From assembly GCA_951802195.1 (NCBI GenBank), contig OX637630.1, forward strand, positions 434,001 to 498,000: DNA of 64,000 nt, in the 5' to 3' direction. The stretch is from Tausonia pullulans. Its lineage: Eukaryota; Basidiomycota; Tremellomycetes; Cystofilobasidiales; Mrakiaceae. Each line of letters begins with the position of its first letter. Positions within the stretch are counted from its first letter, which is position 1. A model generated the notes under the pieces. That model worked only from the letters and a program-made list of their open reading frames with translations. It ran no database searches and was not told the DNA's origin. Positions 21,801-30,551 of the stretch are shown piece by piece. Both the position numbers and the translations under genes were made by a program.

Positions 21801-22523
21801 TAGGAAGCGCTGTCGCACGGCTCGGCTAGCGAGTAGAGGCGACAGGTAGAAGCGATCAATGCGGCGATCTGCTCGCGTGATGCCAGTATAGTTGGTGTAT
21901 TCGCGCTGAAGCGGGTATAGGGATCGGTATGGGTCAGAAAGGGCAAAGTCCCGGGCCAGCCGGCACATTTCCTCCTTTCCTGCGTTCTGGGTAAATTGGC
22001 TCATCCCGTCGAGGTAGCTGTCCTCCACACAGTTCCAATCCCCGCCCAGAAGGAGAGGAATGTCAGAGTGGGCAGGTATCTTGCGAGATAGAGTAGAGAT
22101 GAACTCCTTTGTCGAACGGCCGTTTGTTTGGCTGTCTCGGCAGGGGACGTAGACTGCAGCCAATCTGACGGCTTCGCCGGCTATGGTGAAGACAGCATCC
22201 GTCAGGTTGGTTCGTAAGATGGGGGAGGAGCGGGATATGGATCTGATCCTAGTTGGTGGGGTATCGGGAGGAAGGAATCGAGAGGCATGTCGCCAGAGGA
22301 TGGCAGTCTGGCATCCGACCGTAAAGATCGAGCCGAAGCCCATATCTTCACATTCGGCTGTCCAGGTAGCTACCTGATCTGGTGTTGTGCATGCCACTTC
22401 TGAGAGAAGGTATATGTCAGCCTTGGATCGTGAATATAGAGAGAGGAGGAGACTGCGGGCGCGATCTCGCGTGAACACCCTCTGGATGTTCGCCGCGACG
22501 ATCTGGACATCGTTGTACACCAT
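18846..22523 (-). CDS. LINE copy B ORF2: endonuclease-reverse transcriptase
   Basis: 1225 aa, with a protein sequence identical to copy A ORF2, including all endonuclease and FADD polymerase residues. Open throughout. The start overlaps the ORF1 stop by one base. Confidence 0.93.
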   Translation of the reverse strand: MVYNDVQIVAANIQRVFTRDRARSLLLSLYSRSKADIYLLSEVACTTPDQVATWTAECEDMGFGSIFTVGCQTAILWRHASRFLPPDTPPTRIRSISRSSPILRTNLTDAVFTIAGEAVRLAAVYVPCRDSQTNGRSTKEFISTLSRKIPAHSDIPLLLGGDWNCVEDSYLDGMSQFTQNAGKEEMCRLARDFALSDPYRSLYPLQREYTNYTGITRADRRIDRFYLSPLLASRAVRQRFLPRPTGHLYSSHKPIALSLTFPGAIQHGPGSYKIGTHLLKITGFVEYFLFHIPEWYHDALTESRDPFEAWDETKLQIADHASDISRHLARMSRVSGGDPHRSILQGHALRAHLEPANTSEYAVKQRLKIVRQADTIAALRPLDNPAAAAIANNESILATAHTFYTTLYETKTTPAAEHANALQYVTNTLDDSQSRTLEKPFEPDELRRATFRSNRNKTPGSDGIPVEFYQATWAVVGPILLSLLNLVPETGLRSASQREAHIHLIFKKKGDRDQIANYRPISLINVDARIFSLAINSRLLTVVDTLIDGDQTGFLPGRDSGRNISSLQLAIDDEDLLPGVLAQVDFEKAYDRVSHDFVGPCLSHMGFGPRAAAWITSTMTSQTARLMINGWMGQAIDIRSGVRQGDPAAPTIFALLLEPLACMLRHRLPPANPPPLHERKVLLFADDLSIRCRTWSEVDEATVCLREYEKAAASKLNYQKSLLYPLGSCRTDAPTRYHEWRVQTLSFDFLGVPCGRTVNGPAHWREIIGKLKARLARIPLHDLPLLARCNVINQYIYSKVIYLDRFLPCPDDILTDLEATAYKSLYRSKHHDVSRERLETPRDLGGFGFTPLRFRLIKARAQWAGDVLFRPELPASIRIRKRIIHTMSLDPEAYRMLTRTIFRDGEFISGPRPANFSWLGVFLSPVEGQWFFPAVWWNAIPRLRRALPARWQAYLRAWFEEISFDMSYWNQDRWRNAVHWMSTFGTDSQLRLGFLPIHTNLGRLNVPREPHGAHSRTLANHDLIIPKGWQDHFPALTKIDWKRQWCLLKAVSQASPEDVDLAHRFSLYSLHPGKHTAAPFLADGTATPHNRSKRCALCLTAPVESFFHLFDEPCPVVRAIWSAAAAARASPSLPSHPPSLQTLVCPTPSPPRAVFLFHCIFVARTWRFVRRRRYSKIPALDPVTDEEIRKIASTIRRTLWQSSTRWMAGSGQMAGTALGAAIDPG

Positions 22524-24427
22524 TATTCTTCCATGTCCTCGGCTTCAGCCAAGGTCACGAGGGTGTGCTCGATGGATGCCTGGGAGGACGGCTTGGAGGG
22601 GATGAGAGAAGGAGTGGAGGGTGGATTCAGGGGGATTGAAGATGGGGGGGATGGGGATGAGGGAGGGGGAGACGATGGTGGCAGGGGAGGTGGAGTGGAA
22701 GGTGGATGCTCGTCTTCGACCTGCATCCCGTCTTCCTTCCTCGTCAAATCCTCTTCGTTGTCATCCTCTATGGCGCTCCGTGTGTGGCTGGGTTGCGAGC
22801 CCGCATTGCGCGGTGCTTGCTCTGAGAGGGAGTGGGAGGTGCCGGCGTGGGCAGGGGGTGTGGCCAGCTCTGTCATGGCTTCAGTCGGCCTGTTCAGTGA
22901 CCTCCTTTTGGATTTTTGTACGAGCTGGTATCCATCCAGGTCTGTTCCCGGTCCGGCAGGTCGGTGGGGGGGTCCTTCGATTGGTGCTCGCGCACTCGCT
23001 GGAAGGTTTGCCTTCGGACGACCTGGGCATCGGGCAGATGGGTGAGCGTGCGATCCGCATCCGCCACACTCTGGAGCGGTGGGACACTTGACACGAGCGT
23101 GCTCAAATGAGTGGCAGTAGTAGCAGTATGACGAGGCTGGTCGAGATGGAGAGTTTGTCCCCGTGGCAGGTCGGACAGGTTTGAAGATGACATGATGGTT
23201 GACCCAGCCGGGTAGCTGTTGAGGGAATGCATTCGCTCTCGGCATCGTCTTGGAGCCAGAAAGGTCGAGCAGAACTCTAACCCGGCCAGTTGGGACGCCG
23301 GGTAAGCGGGCGTAATACTGGCGCTGGAATATGATGACTCTGTCTCCAGAGGCTTCTACTTGTTTGCGAAACTCCTCCTCCACTCCTTTGCCTTTTTCGA
23401 AGTTCACCAGCAGACCTTCCTGCAGGAGCTTGTTTTGGGAATTGTAGCACGCGTGGATCTGAGGTTTCACCCCCCTCACGTTCAGCGGGAGGGACTGTAG
23501 TTGGGTCAGGATGTCTTGAGCATCTTCTTCAGAGTCGACTAGGAGGAGCATTCTGTCTTGAGGGTCCTTGATAGGACGGACCAGGAAAGACAGTCGTTCG
23601 TCGCACTTGGAGATTGCGAGAGAGATCTCGAAAGGAGTGGTATCTCGAGGGACTGAGATGGCTAGACAGTTCCCGCGGTCGGTAGCCAAGGCTGGGGCGA
23701 TTGGGGTATTATCCTGCGGAGGTTGTTGAGCGGTTCCGAAGACGAAAGGGAACTGGGGCTGGGTGCCAGACGAGTCACGTTGTCCCGCAGCTGAGTTTGT
23801 AGAATGAGCCTGTTTTGCGGCGTTCGCATATGAGCGGCCGATGGCGTTCGGCTGGGATTTCGCGGCGGCGCGAGTGCGGGTGCCGGCGGAGGTTGCCGGC
23901 GCGGGCGACGCGGCGCCGGGGACGAAGAGAGGTTGTTGAGGGAGAGTCTCGCCTGTAGAGCGAGACGGTGTGAGACGCGTCACTTCGGACGTTGAGGATA
24001 GAGCGGCATTGAGGTCGCGGATGGCTGAGCTCGACCGCGTGACACGGCGAGTTGAGGGGGTTGCAGGGGTCCTGCGGAGGGGGGAGGGAGAAGAGAGGAG
24101 AGCCGAGGGGGTGACATGGGTGGGAGGGTTGGTAGGAGTAGTAGGGTTGGTAAGATTGGTACGATTGGTAGGAGTGCTGGGGTCGGTAGGATTGGTAGGA
24201 GTGCTAGGGTTGCTACGACTGGTTGGATGGGCAGGAGGGGTGGAGGTGGGTTTGTTGACGGGCGTTTGGGGACGTTCGTCGAGGCGAGAGGGCATATTGG
24301 TCGCGTCCTGGACGCTAGGGGTTTCATCGGATCCGCTCTTTCTCTTTGCTGAGGAGGGAGGGTCTGGGGGATCCTTGGGAGCCTTGAGGGCTTCTTGGAG
24401 TCGCTTGGGGGTTGATTCACTAGGCAT
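22523..24427 (-). CDS. LINE copy B ORF1: gag-like protein
   Basis: 634 aa, with a protein identical to copy A ORF1, including both CCHC knuckles. Open throughout. Confidence 0.9.
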   Translation of the reverse strand: MPSESTPKRLQEALKAPKDPPDPPSSAKRKSGSDETPSVQDATNMPSRLDERPQTPVNKPTSTPPAHPTSRSNPSTPTNPTDPSTPTNRTNLTNPTTPTNPPTHVTPSALLSSPSPLRRTPATPSTRRVTRSSSAIRDLNAALSSTSEVTRLTPSRSTGETLPQQPLFVPGAASPAPATSAGTRTRAAAKSQPNAIGRSYANAAKQAHSTNSAAGQRDSSGTQPQFPFVFGTAQQPPQDNTPIAPALATDRGNCLAISVPRDTTPFEISLAISKCDERLSFLVRPIKDPQDRMLLLVDSEEDAQDILTQLQSLPLNVRGVKPQIHACYNSQNKLLQEGLLVNFEKGKGVEEEFRKQVEASGDRVIIFQRQYYARLPGVPTGRVRVLLDLSGSKTMPRANAFPQQLPGWVNHHVIFKPVRPATGTNSPSRPASSYCYYCHSFEHARVKCPTAPECGGCGSHAHPSARCPGRPKANLPASARAPIEGPPHRPAGPGTDLDGYQLVQKSKRRSLNRPTEAMTELATPPAHAGTSHSLSEQAPRNAGSQPSHTRSAIEDDNEEDLTRKEDGMQVEDEHPPSTPPPLPPSSPPPSSPSPPSSIPLNPPSTPSLIPSKPSSQASIEHTLVTLAEAEDMEE

Positions 24428-24721
24428 AAGGTAGGGTGACCTGGGTTGACCTGGTGGTGGTTGGTCCTGGTGGTGGTTGCCACTTTTTTTTTGTATTTAA
24501 GTCATGAGTTATACGTAGAGAACGAGGTAACCCTATGAGAGATGGTGATTCGTAGCTAGATAGAAGGAAAGCGAAAATGAAAGTAGGGGTAGAAGGAAAA
24601 CAAAGGATGGGTTATGGACATAGGCCCATTAGAAAAAGGTAAGATATCAAAATGTCCGGCTAATTCAAGCGGTGGCTATGGTCTATAGTCTAGCCATACT
24701 TCTCCATCCCTGACCTGCTGT

Positions 24722-27700
24722 TCACCCAGGATCGATGGCGGCACCGAGGGCAGTACCAGCCATCTGGCCACTGCCAGCCATCCACCTCGTACTCGACTGC
24801 CAGAGTGTCCGTCGGATTGTGGACGCGATCTTGCGGATTTCCTCGTCCGTGACAGGATCGAGGGCTGCGATCTTGCTGTACCTCCGCCTCCGGACGAATC
24901 GCCATGTCCGGGCTACAAAGATGCAGTGGAAGAGAAAGACCGCCCTCGGCGGCGACGGTGTCGGGCAGACGAGCGTCTGGAGGGAGGGAGGATAGGAGGG
25001 GAGCGAAGGCGAGGCACGTGCAGCAGCCGCCGACCAGATAGCGCGCACGACGGGACACGGCTCGTCGAAGAGGTGGAAGAAGGACTCGACGGGGGCCGTC
25101 AGGCACAGCGCACATCGCTTGGACCTGTTGTGCGGCGTAGCGGTTCCGTCGGCGAGGAATGGCGCAGCAGTGTGCTTTCCTGGGTGAAGACTGTACAGCG
25201 AGAAGCGGTGGGCCAAGTCGACGTCTTCGGGCGACGCTCGGGACACGGCCTTGAGCAAGCACCACTGCCGCTTCCAATCGATCTTGGTAAGCGCCGGAAA
25301 GTGGTCTTGCCATCCCTTTGGGGTGATGAGGTCGCGGTTGGCTAGAGTACGACTGTGTGCGCCGTGGGGCTCACGAGGGACGTTCAGCCGGCCAAGGTTC
25401 GTGTGGGTAGGGAGGAAACCCAGCCGCAACTGGCTATCTGTACCGAACGTAGACATCCAGTGGACAGTGTTCCTCCAGCGGTCTTGATTCCAGTAGCTCA
25501 TGTCAAAGCTGATTTCTTCGAACCATGCCCGGAGGTAAGCCTGCCATCGTGCAGGGAGAGCTCTTCGGAGCCTTGGGATGGCATTCCACCAGACGGCTGG
25601 GAAGAACCATTGACCTTCCACTGGGGAAAGGAATACGCCTAACCAGCTGAAATTGGCGGGCCGGGGTCCACTGATGAACTCTCCATCCCTGAAGATGGTG
25701 CGAGTCAGCTTTCTATAAGCTTCTGGATCGAGGCTCATGGTATGGATGATGCGCTTGCGAATGCGGATCGATGCGGGGAGCTCCGGGTGGAAGAGCACAT
25801 CGCCCGCCCACTGAGCTCGCGCTTTGATGAGCCGGAATCGGAGTGGCGTGAAGCCGAAGCCGCCGAGGTCTCGAGGGGTTTCTAGACGTTCCCTGCTGAC
25901 GTCGTGGTGTTTCGATCGGTAGAGGGACTTGTAGGCCGTTGTCTCGAGGTCTGTCAGGATATCGTCTGGGCACGGCAGGAAGCGGTCCAGGTAGATGACC
26001 TTCGAGTAGATGTACTGGTTGATGACGTTGCATCGCGCAAGGAGAGGGAGGTCGTGCAGCGGGATGCGAGCAAGACGAGCCTTCAGCTTGCCGATGATCT
26101 CTCGCCAGTGAGCAGGCCCGTTGACCGTGCGACCGCATGGAACGCCGAGGAAGTCAAATGAAAGCGTTTGGACACGCCACTCGCGGTACATCGTAGGCGC
26201 ATCCGTCCGGCATGACCCTAGAGGATAGAGGAGTGATTTCTGGTAGTTCATCTTGCTTGCTGCGGCTTTCTCGTACTCTCGGAGGCAGACCGTCGCCTCA
26301 TCGACCTCCGACCAGGTCCGACACCGGATACTTAGATCGTCTGCAAAGAGGAGGACCTTCCGCTCATGTAGAGGGGGCGGATTGGCCGGTGGGAGGCGAT
26401 GGCGGAGCATACATGCCAGCGGCTCCAGAAGGAGGGCGAAGATCGTCGGTGCCGCGGGATCGCCCTGTCGGACACCAGACCGGATGTCGATGGCTTGACC
26501 CATCCATCCGTTGATCATGAGGCGAGCAGTCTGAGAGGTCATCGTTGAGGTGATCCACGCGGCGGCGCGTGGGCCGAACCCCATGTGGCGGAGGCAGGGG
26601 CCAACAAAGTCGTGCGATACTCTGTCGTATGCCTTCTCAAAGTCGACTTGGGCGAGGACGCCAGGCAAAAGGTCTTCGTCGTCAATGGCGAGCTGAAGAG
26701 AGGAGATGTTACGACCCGAGTCGCGGCCAGGGAGGAAGCCTGTCTGGTCCCCGTCGATGAGGGTGTCCACGACGGTGAGCAGGCGGCTGTTGATGGCAAG
26801 GGAGAAGATGCGAGCGTCAACGTTGATGAGCGAGATCGGACGATAGTTGGCAATCTGATCGCGATCTCCCTTCTTCTTGAAGATGAGATGGATATGGGCC
26901 TCGCGCTGTGAGGCGGATCGGAGGCCTGTCTCCGGAACGAGGTTCAGCAGACTGAGGAGGATCGGGCCGACGACAGCCCATGTGGCCTGGTAGAACTCGA
27001 CGGGGATCCCGTCGCTTCCTGGTGTCTTGTTACGGTTCGATCTGAACGTAGCCCGCCTGAGCTCGTCCGGTTCGAAGGGTTTCTCGAGGGTCCGACTCTG
27101 GGAGTCGTCGAGTGTGTTGGTGACATATCGGAGGGCGTTGGCGTGCTCGGCAGCTGGCGTCGGCTTGGGCTCATAGAGAGTCGTGTAGAAGGCATGTGCT
27201 GTAGTAAAAATGCTCTCGTTATGTGTGGCGGCTGCGGCTGCTGGGTTGTCGAGTGGCCGCAGGGCTGCGATGGTGTCGGCCTGGCGGACGATCTTGAGTC
27301 GCTGCTTGACGGCGTACTCGCTTGTGTTGGCTGGTTCGAGGTGGGCTCGAAGAGCGTGGCCTTGGAGGATCGACCTATGTGGATCCCCGCCTGACACTCT
27401 GCTCATTCGGGCGAGGTGTCTTGAGATGCAAGGTGCATTCTCCTTTATCTGTAGCTTGGTCTTGTCCCAAGCCTCGAAGGGGTTCTTGCTCTCGGTGAGC
27501 GCATCTTGGTACCACTCGGGGATATGGAAGAGGAAGTAATCAACAAAACCTGTAATCTTCAGCAGGTGTGTGCCGATCTTGTATGATCCGGGACCGTGCT
27601 CTATTGCACCGGGGAAGGTGAGGCTGAGTGCGATCGGCTTGTGGCTAGAGTATAGGTGGCCAGACGGTCGTGGGAGGAAGCGCTGTTGCACGGCTCGGCG

Positions 27701-28396
27701 AGCGAGTAGAGGCGACAGGTAGAAGCGATCAATGCGGCGATCTGCTCGCGTGATGCCAGTATAGTTAGTGTATTCGCGCTGGAGCGGATATAGGGATCGG
27801 TATGGGTCAGAAAGGGCAAAGTCCCGGGCTAGCCGGCACATTTCCTCCTTTCCCGCGTTCTGGGTAAATTGGCTCATCCCGTCGAGGTAGCTGTCCTCCA
27901 CACAGTTCCAGTCCCCTCCCAGGAGGAGAGGAGTGTCAGAGTGGGCAGGTATCTTGCGAGATAGAGTAGAGAGGAATTCCTTTGTCGAACGGCCGTTTGT
28001 TTGGCTGTCTCGGCAGGGGACGTAGACTGCAGCCACCCTGACGGCTTCGCCGGCGATGACGAACACGGCATCCGTCAGGTTGGCTCGTAAGATGGAAGAG
28101 GAGCGGGAGATGGATCCGATCCTAGTCGGAGGGGTATCGGGAGGAAGGAATCGAGAGGCATGTCGCCAGAGGATGGCAGTCTGGCAGCTGACCGTAAAGA
28201 TCGAGCCGAAGCCCATATCTTCACACTCAGCTGTCCAGGTCACCACCTGCTCTGGTGTCGTGCATGCCACTTCTGAGAGAAGGTATATGTCAGCCTTGGA
28301 TCGTGAATAGAGAGAGAGGAGGAGACTGCGGGCGCGATCTCGCGTGAACACCCTCTGGATGTTCGCCGCGACGATCTGTACATCATTGTACACCAT
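24722..28396 (-). CDS. LINE copy C ORF2: endonuclease-reverse transcriptase
   Basis: 1224 aa. It has the same domains and catalytic motifs as copy A (AANIQR, GGDWN, RIDRF, SSHKP, VDFEKAYD, FADD, CALC zinc motif). Substitutions cluster at about residues 285-330 and 385-415, between endonuclease and polymerase, while the polymerase core is nearly unchanged. One Ala is missing from the Ala run near the C-terminal zinc motif. Confidence 0.92.
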   Translation of the reverse strand: MVYNDVQIVAANIQRVFTRDRARSLLLSLYSRSKADIYLLSEVACTTPEQVVTWTAECEDMGFGSIFTVSCQTAILWRHASRFLPPDTPPTRIGSISRSSSILRANLTDAVFVIAGEAVRVAAVYVPCRDSQTNGRSTKEFLSTLSRKIPAHSDTPLLLGGDWNCVEDSYLDGMSQFTQNAGKEEMCRLARDFALSDPYRSLYPLQREYTNYTGITRADRRIDRFYLSPLLARRAVQQRFLPRPSGHLYSSHKPIALSLTFPGAIEHGPGSYKIGTHLLKITGFVDYFLFHIPEWYQDALTESKNPFEAWDKTKLQIKENAPCISRHLARMSRVSGGDPHRSILQGHALRAHLEPANTSEYAVKQRLKIVRQADTIAALRPLDNPAAAAATHNESIFTTAHAFYTTLYEPKPTPAAEHANALRYVTNTLDDSQSRTLEKPFEPDELRRATFRSNRNKTPGSDGIPVEFYQATWAVVGPILLSLLNLVPETGLRSASQREAHIHLIFKKKGDRDQIANYRPISLINVDARIFSLAINSRLLTVVDTLIDGDQTGFLPGRDSGRNISSLQLAIDDEDLLPGVLAQVDFEKAYDRVSHDFVGPCLRHMGFGPRAAAWITSTMTSQTARLMINGWMGQAIDIRSGVRQGDPAAPTIFALLLEPLACMLRHRLPPANPPPLHERKVLLFADDLSIRCRTWSEVDEATVCLREYEKAAASKMNYQKSLLYPLGSCRTDAPTMYREWRVQTLSFDFLGVPCGRTVNGPAHWREIIGKLKARLARIPLHDLPLLARCNVINQYIYSKVIYLDRFLPCPDDILTDLETTAYKSLYRSKHHDVSRERLETPRDLGGFGFTPLRFRLIKARAQWAGDVLFHPELPASIRIRKRIIHTMSLDPEAYRKLTRTIFRDGEFISGPRPANFSWLGVFLSPVEGQWFFPAVWWNAIPRLRRALPARWQAYLRAWFEEISFDMSYWNQDRWRNTVHWMSTFGTDSQLRLGFLPTHTNLGRLNVPREPHGAHSRTLANRDLITPKGWQDHFPALTKIDWKRQWCLLKAVSRASPEDVDLAHRFSLYSLHPGKHTAAPFLADGTATPHNRSKRCALCLTAPVESFFHLFDEPCPVVRAIWSAAAARASPSLPSYPPSLQTLVCPTPSPPRAVFLFHCIFVARTWRFVRRRRYSKIAALDPVTDEEIRKIASTIRRTLWQSSTRWMAGSGQMAGTALGAAIDPG

Positions 28397-30273
28397 TATT
28401 CTTCCATGTCCTCGGCTTCAGCCAAGGTCACGAGGGTGCGCTCGATGGATGCCTGGGAGGATGGCGTGGAGGAGATGAGAGAAGGAGTGGAGGGTGGGTT
28501 CAGGGGGATCGAAGATGGCGGGGATGGGGATGGGGGTGGGGGGGACGATGGTGACAGGGGAGGTGGAGTGGAAGGTGGATGCTCGTCTTCGACCTGCATC
28601 CCGTCTTCTGTCCTCGCCATACCCCCCTCGTTGTCCTCCTCTAGGGCGCTCAGGGTGCGAATGGGTTGCGAGTCCGCATTGCGCGGTGCTTGCTCTGAGT
28701 GGGAGTGGGAGGAATCGGCGTGGGCAGGAGGTGTGGTCATCTCCGTCGTGGCTTCGGTCGGCCTGTTCAGTGACCTCCTTTTGGATTTGTGTACGAGCTG
28801 GTATCCATCCAGGTCTGGTCCCGGTTCGACAGGTCGGTGGGGGGGTCCTCCTGTTGGTGCTCGTGCACTCGCTGGAAGGTTTGCCTTCGGACGACCTGGG
28901 CATCGGGTCGAGGGGTGGGCGCGCGATCCACATCCGCTACACTCTGGAGCGGTGGGACACTCGGGACGAGCGTGCTCAGATGAGTGGCAGTAGTAACAGT
29001 ACGTCGAGGCTGGTTGGGATGGAGAGTTTTTCGCAGCGCCAGCCTGGACAGGTTTGAAAATGACGTTGTGGTTGACCCAGTCGGGGAACTGCTGGGTGAA
29101 GGCATTCGCCCCCGGTATCGTCTTGGAGCCAGAGAGATCGAGTAAGACTCTAATCCGGCCAGTTAGGGAGTTGGGTGCGCGGGGGTGGAATTGACGCTGG
29201 AAGAAGATGACTCTGTCTCCGGAGGCCTCTACCTGTTTGCGAAACTCCTCCTCAACTCCGTCGTCGTCTTCGAAGTTCACCAGTAGGCCTTCTTGCAGGA
29301 ATTTGTTTTGGGAATTGTAGCACGCGTGAATCTGAGGTTTCACTCCTCTCACATTCAGCGGCAGGGACTGTAGTTGGGTCAGGATATCTTGAGCATTGCC
29401 TCGAGGCTTGACTTGGATGAGCATTCTGCCTTTAGGGTCCTTGAAGGGACGGGTCAGGCCAGGCAGACGTTCGTCGCACTTGGCAATTGCGATCGCGATC
29501 TCGAGGGGGGTGGTATCTCGGGGGACGGAGATGGCTAGACAGTTCCCACGATCAACAGCCAAGGCTGGGGCGATTGGGGTCTTATCCTGCGGAGGTTGTT
29601 GATCGGTTCCGAAGACGAAAGAGAACTGGGGCTGGGTGCCAGACGAGTCGCGTTGTCTCGCAGCTGAGGTTGTAGGATGAGCCTGTTTGGCGGCGTTCGC
29701 ATATGAGCGGCCGATGGCGTTCGGCTGGGATTTCGCGGCGGCGCGAGTGCGAGTGCCGGCGGAGTTCGCCGGCGCGGGCGACGCGGCGCCGGGGACGAAG
29801 AGAGGTTGTTGAGGGAGAGTCTCGCCTGTAGAGCGAGACGGTGTGAGACGCGTCACTTCGGACGTTGAGGATAGAGCGGCATTGAGGTCGCTGATGGCTG
29901 AGCTCGACCGCGTGACACGGCGAGTTGAGGGGGTTGCAAGGGTCCTGCGGAGGGGGGAGGGAGAAGAGAGGAGAGCCGAGGGGCTGACATGGGGGGGAGG
30001 GTTGGTAGGAGTAGTAGGGTTGGTAAGATTGGTAGGGTTGGTAGGAGTGCTAGGGCTGCTAGGACTGGTTGGATGGGCAGGAGGGGTGGAGGTGGGTTTG
30101 TTGACGGGCGTTTGGGGACGTTCGTCGACGCGAGAGGGCGTATTGGTCGCGTCTTGGACGCTGGGGGTTTCATCGGGTCCGTTCTTTCTCTTTGTTGGAG
30201 AGGGAGGGTCTGGGGGATCCTTGGGAGCCTTGAGGGCTTCTTGGAGTCGCTTGGGGGTTGATTCACTAGGCAT
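28396..30273 (-). CDS. LINE copy C ORF1: gag-like protein
   Basis: 625 aa, nine residues shorter than in A because the NPTTPTNP-type repeat region has fewer units. Both CCHC knuckles are kept (CYYCHSSEHARPEC, CSGCGSRAHPSTRC). The middle domain and the acidic tail differ at many sites. The last codons overlap ORF2 as TAATG. Confidence 0.9.
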   Translation of the reverse strand: MPSESTPKRLQEALKAPKDPPDPPSPTKRKNGPDETPSVQDATNTPSRVDERPQTPVNKPTSTPPAHPTSPSSPSTPTNPTNLTNPTTPTNPPPHVSPSALLSSPSPLRRTLATPSTRRVTRSSSAISDLNAALSSTSEVTRLTPSRSTGETLPQQPLFVPGAASPAPANSAGTRTRAAAKSQPNAIGRSYANAAKQAHPTTSAARQRDSSGTQPQFSFVFGTDQQPPQDKTPIAPALAVDRGNCLAISVPRDTTPLEIAIAIAKCDERLPGLTRPFKDPKGRMLIQVKPRGNAQDILTQLQSLPLNVRGVKPQIHACYNSQNKFLQEGLLVNFEDDDGVEEEFRKQVEASGDRVIFFQRQFHPRAPNSLTGRIRVLLDLSGSKTIPGANAFTQQFPDWVNHNVIFKPVQAGAAKNSPSQPASTYCYYCHSSEHARPECPTAPECSGCGSRAHPSTRCPGRPKANLPASARAPTGGPPHRPVEPGPDLDGYQLVHKSKRRSLNRPTEATTEMTTPPAHADSSHSHSEQAPRNADSQPIRTLSALEEDNEGGMARTEDGMQVEDEHPPSTPPPLSPSSPPPPSPSPPSSIPLNPPSTPSLISSTPSSQASIERTLVTLAEAEDMEE

Positions 30274-30551
30274 AAGGTAGGGTGACCTGGGTTGACCTGG
30301 TGGTGGTTGGCCACCTTTTTTTGTATTTAAGTCATGAGTTATACGTAGAGAACGAGGTAACCCTATGAGAGATGGTGATTCGTAGCTAGATAGAGTGAGA
30401 GCGAAAATGAAAGTAGGGGTGGAAGGAAAATCAAAGATGGGTCATGGACATAGGCCCATTAGAAAAAGGTAAGATATCAAAATGTCCGGCCAATTCAAGC
30501 GGTGGCTATGGTCTATAGTCTAGCCATACTTCTCCACCCCTGACCTGCTGT

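Larger units (their letters stand above)
18608..24483 (-). mobile_element. Full-length LINE, copy B
   Basis: 5.88 kb, apparently identical to copy A over both ORFs and UTRs in the lines compared; the only clear difference is the tail length (nine T, 18608-18616). The 5' end (24428-24483) has the same longer GGTGGTGGTTGGTCC arrangement as A and touches the tail of copy C. Confidence 0.92.
24484..30315 (-). mobile_element. Full-length LINE, copy C (diverged subfamily)
   Basis: 5.83 kb, with a nine-A tail. Both ORFs are open, but the copy differs from A, B and D at many scattered sites and by short in-frame indels, mostly in ORF1 and the first half of ORF2. The 5' end is shorter (ends GGTTGGCCACC), like that of copy D. 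It touches the seven-T tail of copy D. The divergence with both frames kept points to a separate active lineage, not decay of an A-type copy. Confidence 0.92.
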